A stretch of 16,964 nucleotides of DNA from VGWG01 sp964580075 (GTDB taxonomy: Bacteria; Verrucomicrobiota; Kiritimatiellia; RFP12; JAAYNR01), in contig CAZOJL010000069.1 in assembly GCA_964580075.1 (NCBI GenBank), positions 1-16,964 of the forward strand, in the 5' to 3' direction. Position numbers and translations under genes: made by a program. The notes under the pieces are model-generated. The model was not told the origin of the DNA and did no database searches. It saw nothing but the letters and a program-made list of their open reading frames with translations. Each line of letters opens with the position of its first letter. Within the stretch, counting starts at the first letter, position 1. This document shows positions 14,471-16,964 of the stretch, piece by piece.

Positions 14471-14516
14471 TTGCTTTGCGTTAAGGGTAAACAGACGCAA
14501 GGAAAGGCGGCGGGGT

Positions 14517-15869
14517 ATGGCAACAAAAAGACAGAAGACAGACACCCGGCATTTAATGCAGCGTGGGTCAATATGGTACGTTCAGGCGCGGTTACCAGAC
14601 GGCCGGCGGCTGGTTCAGTCTACAGGAGAAACCGACCTGACGGCCGCCCGTTCTGTCCGGGATCACCTGCTTGAACCGCTGGCGCTATCCGATACCAAGG
14701 CGCGATTGGCGGCTGTTCAGGCGTCGATAACCAGCGTCGAGGATCGTCTCACAGCGATCCAAGATGCTGCCCCATCCCTGCCCATGCTGGCCGCGTGGCG
14801 GGTGTTTGTCGATATGCCGAAGGGGAAGACGGGCCGGGGCCGCCGGATCAATCCGGGGGAGCGTACCCTTGCCGATTACGAAGGGCGCTGGGGTGCGTTC
14901 TGCGATTGGATGGAAGGGGCATACCCCAAGCACGGCAAGAGCGGCAAACCCGCCCCCCGTGAGTTGCGAGAGGTCACACCGGAACAGGCACGGCATTACA
15001 TTCGAGACTGCGAAAAGGCCTGGTCACCGAACACCCGCAACAAAACCCTATCATTTCTGCGGCTGTTTTTCTCCGTTCTGTCCGATGTTGCGAGGGTACA
15101 AGATAACCCGTTCGCAGGCATGGAAGCGACACCGCACAGCACCGCGAAAAAAAGCAATCTTACGCTCTCGCAGTTGACTGCAATCTCGAAACAGTTAGAG
15201 GGCGCCGGGGAGATCGAAACGCTTTTTGCGTTGGGTTTCTATACCGGCGCGCGGCTGGGGGATTGCTGCAATTTTAGATGGTCTGACTTCGATATTGAGG
15301 CCGGGAAGCTGACCTTCACACCGCACAAAACGGACAAGGGGCGCAATGAAATCAGAATGGCCATTCATCCGGCATTGCTGCGGATACTCCAGAAGACCCC
15401 GCCGGCGCGGCGCAAGGGGGTTCTACTCCCTGAAACGTGCAAGCTATACAACCGCGATTCTTCTGCGGTCTGCGGTATGATTCAGAAGGTTTTCATCGCC
15501 GCCGGGATCGAGACAAGCGAAGCCGTGAAGGGATACGGTCACCGGGTGGCGCGGATCGGCTTCCATAGTTTGCGACATAGTTACATCACCGGTCTGATCG
15601 AAGCGGGCGTTGATATGGATACCGTCCGCAGACAGGCCGGGCATTCGACAATCGGAATGACAGCGCACTACTATCACGGGGAGCAGGCGGCGCAAGGTGC
15701 TTCGTTGAAACTTCCGGACATATCGAACGCCACCGTCCCACCCCTCGCCACGGGCACCGCAGGCAGCCTGGGCGCGGTTCTGGACGGTCTGCGGGCACTG
15801 GATGCGGCTGGGTTGCAGGCGGTGTTGTCGGAAACGAAACGGCTTATCAAAGAGGGTGTAGCAATGTGA
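14517..15869 (+). CDS. Tyrosine recombinase (phage-type integrase)
   Basis: This 450-aa enzyme is expected to catalyse integration and excision of the element at the neighbouring tRNA-Arg site. The N-terminal region (1-90) suggests an arm-type DNA-binding part and a helical segment. A core-binding SAM-like domain lies at about 90-205. The catalytic domain (about 210-395) has the family residues: Arg in TGARLGD (R246), Lys in HKTDKG (271-274), HxxR in HSLRH (H350, R353), His in AGHS (H376) and the nucleophile Tyr in TAHYYHG (most likely Y385). The set is complete, so the enzyme looks active. The extra 60-residue tail has no clear motif. The ATG at 14517 follows AAGGAAAGG (14499-14507). It is transcribed away from the attachment site. 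Confidence 0.93.
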   Translation: MATKRQKTDTRHLMQRGSIWYVQARLPDGRRLVQSTGETDLTAARSVRDHLLEPLALSDTKARLAAVQASITSVEDRLTAIQDAAPSLPMLAAWRVFVDMPKGKTGRGRRINPGERTLADYEGRWGAFCDWMEGAYPKHGKSGKPAPRELREVTPEQARHYIRDCEKAWSPNTRNKTLSFLRLFFSVLSDVARVQDNPFAGMEATPHSTAKKSNLTLSQLTAISKQLEGAGEIETLFALGFYTGARLGDCCNFRWSDFDIEAGKLTFTPHKTDKGRNEIRMAIHPALLRILQKTPPARRKGVLLPETCKLYNRDSSAVCGMIQKVFIAAGIETSEAVKGYGHRVARIGFHSLRHSYITGLIEAGVDMDTVRRQAGHSTIGMTAHYYHGEQAAQGASLKLPDISNATVPPLATGTAGSLGAVLDGLRALDAAGLQAVLSETKRLIKEGVAM

Positions 15870-15975
15870 GGACTGCACAAGTGCCAAAGCACGGGGCACG
15901 GATTGCACTCGTATTCACAGCGGATGGCATGGATCGGGCCTGCACCAAAACCTTCTGTGCTGAGGTTGCGGGCAA

Positions 15976-15999
15976 AGGATCGCGCCGGCGCATCATCCT
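15976..15999. terminator. Weak hairpin between convergent integrase and HTH genes
   Basis: AGGAT (15976-15980) pairs with ATCCT (15995-15999) around the palindrome GCGCCGGCGC (15982-15991). It lies at the meeting point of two convergent genes, but no T-run follows on either strand, so a terminator role is only a guess. Confidence 0.2.
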
Positions 16000-16295
16000 C
16001 ACGCCGCGCCTCGAATCAGGGCGTTCAGGTCGGACTCCCGGACGCCACATGCGCGGATGAACCCTGGAATCTTGAATTTCTTAATCGCGCCTTGCCGCGC
16101 CAGATGGTGCAGGCTCCTCTTGGTCCGATTGAGGCGCTTCGCCGCCTCTTCAATCGGGATGATCCGATCGGGCGGTACCTGCGCTGCCCCTTCCGCCAAG
16201 CCGAGTGTGTGCATGAGCTGATCCCGATCCGCATGCGTGCGCACGGGATCGGATTCGAGTATCGCCTTCAAGGCCACAAGTGTTGCTGTTTTCAT
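15999..16295 (-). CDS. Small helix-turn-helix DNA-binding protein
   Basis: The 98-aa product has a winged-helix-like region (about 45-95). It reads IPIEEAAKRLNRTKRSLHHL, then ARQGAIKKFKIPG and a final RESDLNALI. This is the pattern of excisionase/MerR-like domains (helix-turn-helix, then a small wing, then a closing D-L helix). In a phage-type island it may act as an excisionase, a repressor or a packaging/terminase-associated binder. Sequence alone does not decide. The ATG at 16295 has a very strong GGAGGA site 5 bases upstream (16301-16306), so translation should be efficient. It lies 57 bases downstream of the lipoprotein gene on the same strand and converges on the integrase. Confidence 0.75.
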   Translation of the reverse strand: MKTATLVALKAILESDPVRTHADRDQLMHTLGLAEGAAQVPPDRIIPIEEAAKRLNRTKRSLHHLARQGAIKKFKIPGFIRACGVRESDLNALIRGAA

Positions 16296-16351
16296 CGTCT
16301 TCCTCCGTTAGGCTTTGCCAGCAAAATTCCGGCATCGGCCGATTAAATGGT

Positions 16352-16633
16352 TTATTTGCCGTCTTCTGAACCCGCCGGCGCCGGGTCGCCGGCGTCCCAG
16401 ATGTACAACCCCTCGGGTACGGGCACTCGGTTGCGCGACAGCTCCCAGGTCGATCCCGTCCAGACGTAGACCCGGCCGCGCACCCCCGGACCCGCCCGCA
16501 CCGGGGCGTCGGCCGATGGCACAAACACCACCCGCGGCCCGGTGCATCCGGCCAGGAAGAGCGCCAACCCCAGCGCGGCCGCGGCCAGCGCCCGCAAGGC
16601 CCCACCGCCCACTGATAACCGGTCACTGATCAC
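16352..16633 (-). CDS. Small phage-type lipoprotein
   Basis: The 93-aa product has a hydrophobic signal and a clear lipobox LAGC (27-30), so mature Cys30 should be lipidated. The mature part contains ADAPVRAGPGVRGRVYVWTG, then a segment ending NRVPVPEGLYIWD. This resembles small prophage lipoproteins found next to holin-like genes, possibly with a spanin-like role, though I cannot prove it. I used the GTG at 16633, 3 bases after the preceding stop codon; a GTG seven codons further in is possible. The first bases hold a TGATC direct repeat. It belongs to a compact minus-strand cluster with the 53-aa and holin-like genes. Confidence 0.7.
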   Translation of the reverse strand: MISDRLSVGGGALRALAAAALGLALFLAGCTGPRVVFVPSADAPVRAGPGVRGRVYVWTGSTWELSRNRVPVPEGLYIWDAGDPAPAGSEDGK

Positions 16634-16636
16634 AGA

Positions 16637-16798
16637 TCACTTTTCCTTCCCCCTCCCGGCCTTCCATTCCGCCAGTCGCCTGTCGAGCCGCTCGCGCAAC
16701 CCCGGCTTGGCAGATACGTCCTCGCCGGCTGTGCCGGTTTGGCTTTTCACCAACCCGGTCAGCCAGTCGAGAATCGCCTTGAAGAGCGCCGCCCACAT
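16637..16798 (-). CDS. 53-aa hypothetical protein of the phage lysis-like cluster
   Basis: The frame reads MWAALFKAILDWLTGLVKSQ, then a charged C-terminal half rich in Arg, Lys and Glu (RERLDRRLAEWKAGRGKEK). The first 18 residues would form an amphipathic or membrane-touching helix and the rest a charged helix. The ATG lies 7 bases after the stop of the holin-like gene, and the stop is 3 bases before the lipoprotein's start. That spacing is what makes a real gene likely. There is a modest AAAGGG upstream. I do not recognise the family. Small proteins at this place in phages can take part in lysis, but no function is assigned. Confidence 0.6.
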   Translation of the reverse strand: MWAALFKAILDWLTGLVKSQTGTAGEDVSAKPGLRERLDRRLAEWKAGRGKEK

Positions 16799-16805
16799 GC
16801 AGCGC

Positions 16806-16964
16806 TTACCCTTTCTTGGCCAGGCCGCGGCTTATGGTGTACCCCATTGCCGTGAAGGCCGCCGTCACCAGCGCCACCACCTTTGGCCACACTCCCGCTT
16901 CGGGGATGGCCCCGCTGGCGATCAGGAAGCCGACCATCGTCGCCCCCAGCGTCAGCCAGAATTC
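16806..16964 (-). CDS. Holin-like phage membrane protein (5' end cut by window)
   Basis: Only the last 52 residues are seen, starting EFWLTLGATMVGFLIASGAI and ending GYTISRGLAKKG. Two hydrophobic segments are separated by a short PEAGVWPK turn, and the tail is basic. This matches small two-helix phage membrane proteins annotated as holins or holin-like proteins, in which a W-L-T-L start and a G-Y-x-x-S-R-x-x-x-K-K end are common. It is followed within 7 bases by the 53-aa gene. The start codon is beyond the window edge. Confidence 0.65.
   Translation of the reverse strand, partial: EFWLTLGATMVGFLIASGAIPEAGVWPKVVALVTAAFTAMGYTISRGLAKKG

Larger units (their letters stand above)
14345..16964. 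mobile_element. Left end of a tRNA-integrated prophage or phage-derived island (continues past window)
   Basis: The region starts at the tRNA-Arg fragment and holds a tyrosine recombinase, then, on the opposite strand, a small helix-turn-helix protein, a lipoprotein, a 53-aa protein and a holin-like membrane protein. Gene size and order resemble the lysis/late end of a phage. The housekeeping-type genes stop at 14340. The right boundary is not in the window. Confidence 0.82.

Noticed and set aside
14234..14545. Minus-strand frame of 103 residues across the tRNA fragment
   Set aside because: Its middle (GFLIRRSGVRVTPGAPF) is the familiar artefact of translating a tRNA gene 3' half. It also overlaps UPF0371 and the integrase promoter.
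15866..16060. 64-residue plus-strand frame starting at a GTG that overlaps the integrase stop
   Set aside because: Placement hints at coupling, but the sequence shows no recognisable domain, is Arg/Gly-rich, and its second half lies opposite the better supported helix-turn-helix gene.
1..16964. CRISPR array
   Set aside because: No regularly spaced short direct repeats were seen anywhere in the window.

Overview
The window looks like a moderately high-GC chromosome segment from an anaerobic, diderm (Gram-negative-type) bacterium. An [FeFe]-hydrogenase maturation GTPase (HydF) points to anaerobic hydrogen metabolism. A VacJ/MlaA lipoprotein and an MlaC-like periplasmic protein require an outer membrane. 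I cannot fix the phylum from sequence alone. A PVC-group organism (Kiritimatiellota/Lentisphaerae-like) or a deltaproteobacterial-type lineage would fit.

Layout, left to right. (1) 1-2451 (+): almost complete pheT, open at the window edge. (2) About 2470-2655 (+): an unannotated, rod-like RNA of about 180 nt that folds like 6S RNA, with a consensus TTGACA box in the end of pheT and a T-rich 3' end. (3) 2690-6872 (-): a tightly packed operon, read right to left: TerB-like/Cys-rich protein, YqiJ/NfeD-like membrane protein, flotillin, family 4 uracil-DNA glycosylase. (4) 6983-7260: a 258-bp miniature transposable element with 15-bp terminal inverted repeats, exact 10-bp target duplications and striking internal inverted repeats. 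It sits just upstream of a promoter at 7264-7292. (5) 7463-7558 (+): the first ~27 codons of a lost aspartate ammonia-lyase gene (aspA), followed at once by hydF (7564-8799). (6) 8933-14340 (+): an operon mlaA - mlaC/hpnM-like - RND/MMPL transporter - UPF0371 (DUF1846). (7) 14345-16964: the left end of an integrated element. It consists of a 3'-half tRNA-Arg(TCT) fragment (attachment-site scar), a tyrosine recombinase, and, on the minus strand, a small HTH protein, a lipoprotein, a 53-aa protein and a holin-like membrane protein cut by the window edge.

How the genes may work together. The flotillin operon is a membrane-microdomain module of the YqiJ-YqiK type with an unusual TerB-like first gene and a DNA-repair gene at its end. 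The mla operon appears to be a lipid-trafficking route in which an RND pump, not the MlaFEDB ABC transporter, partners MlaA and MlaC. The right end is a prophage or phage-derived island that entered through a tRNA-Arg gene. The most rewarding places for a second look are the 6S-like RNA, the miniature element with two mutually exclusive folds, the aspA remnant fused into the hydF leader, and the acidic phenylalanine motif shared by MlaA and its RND partner.
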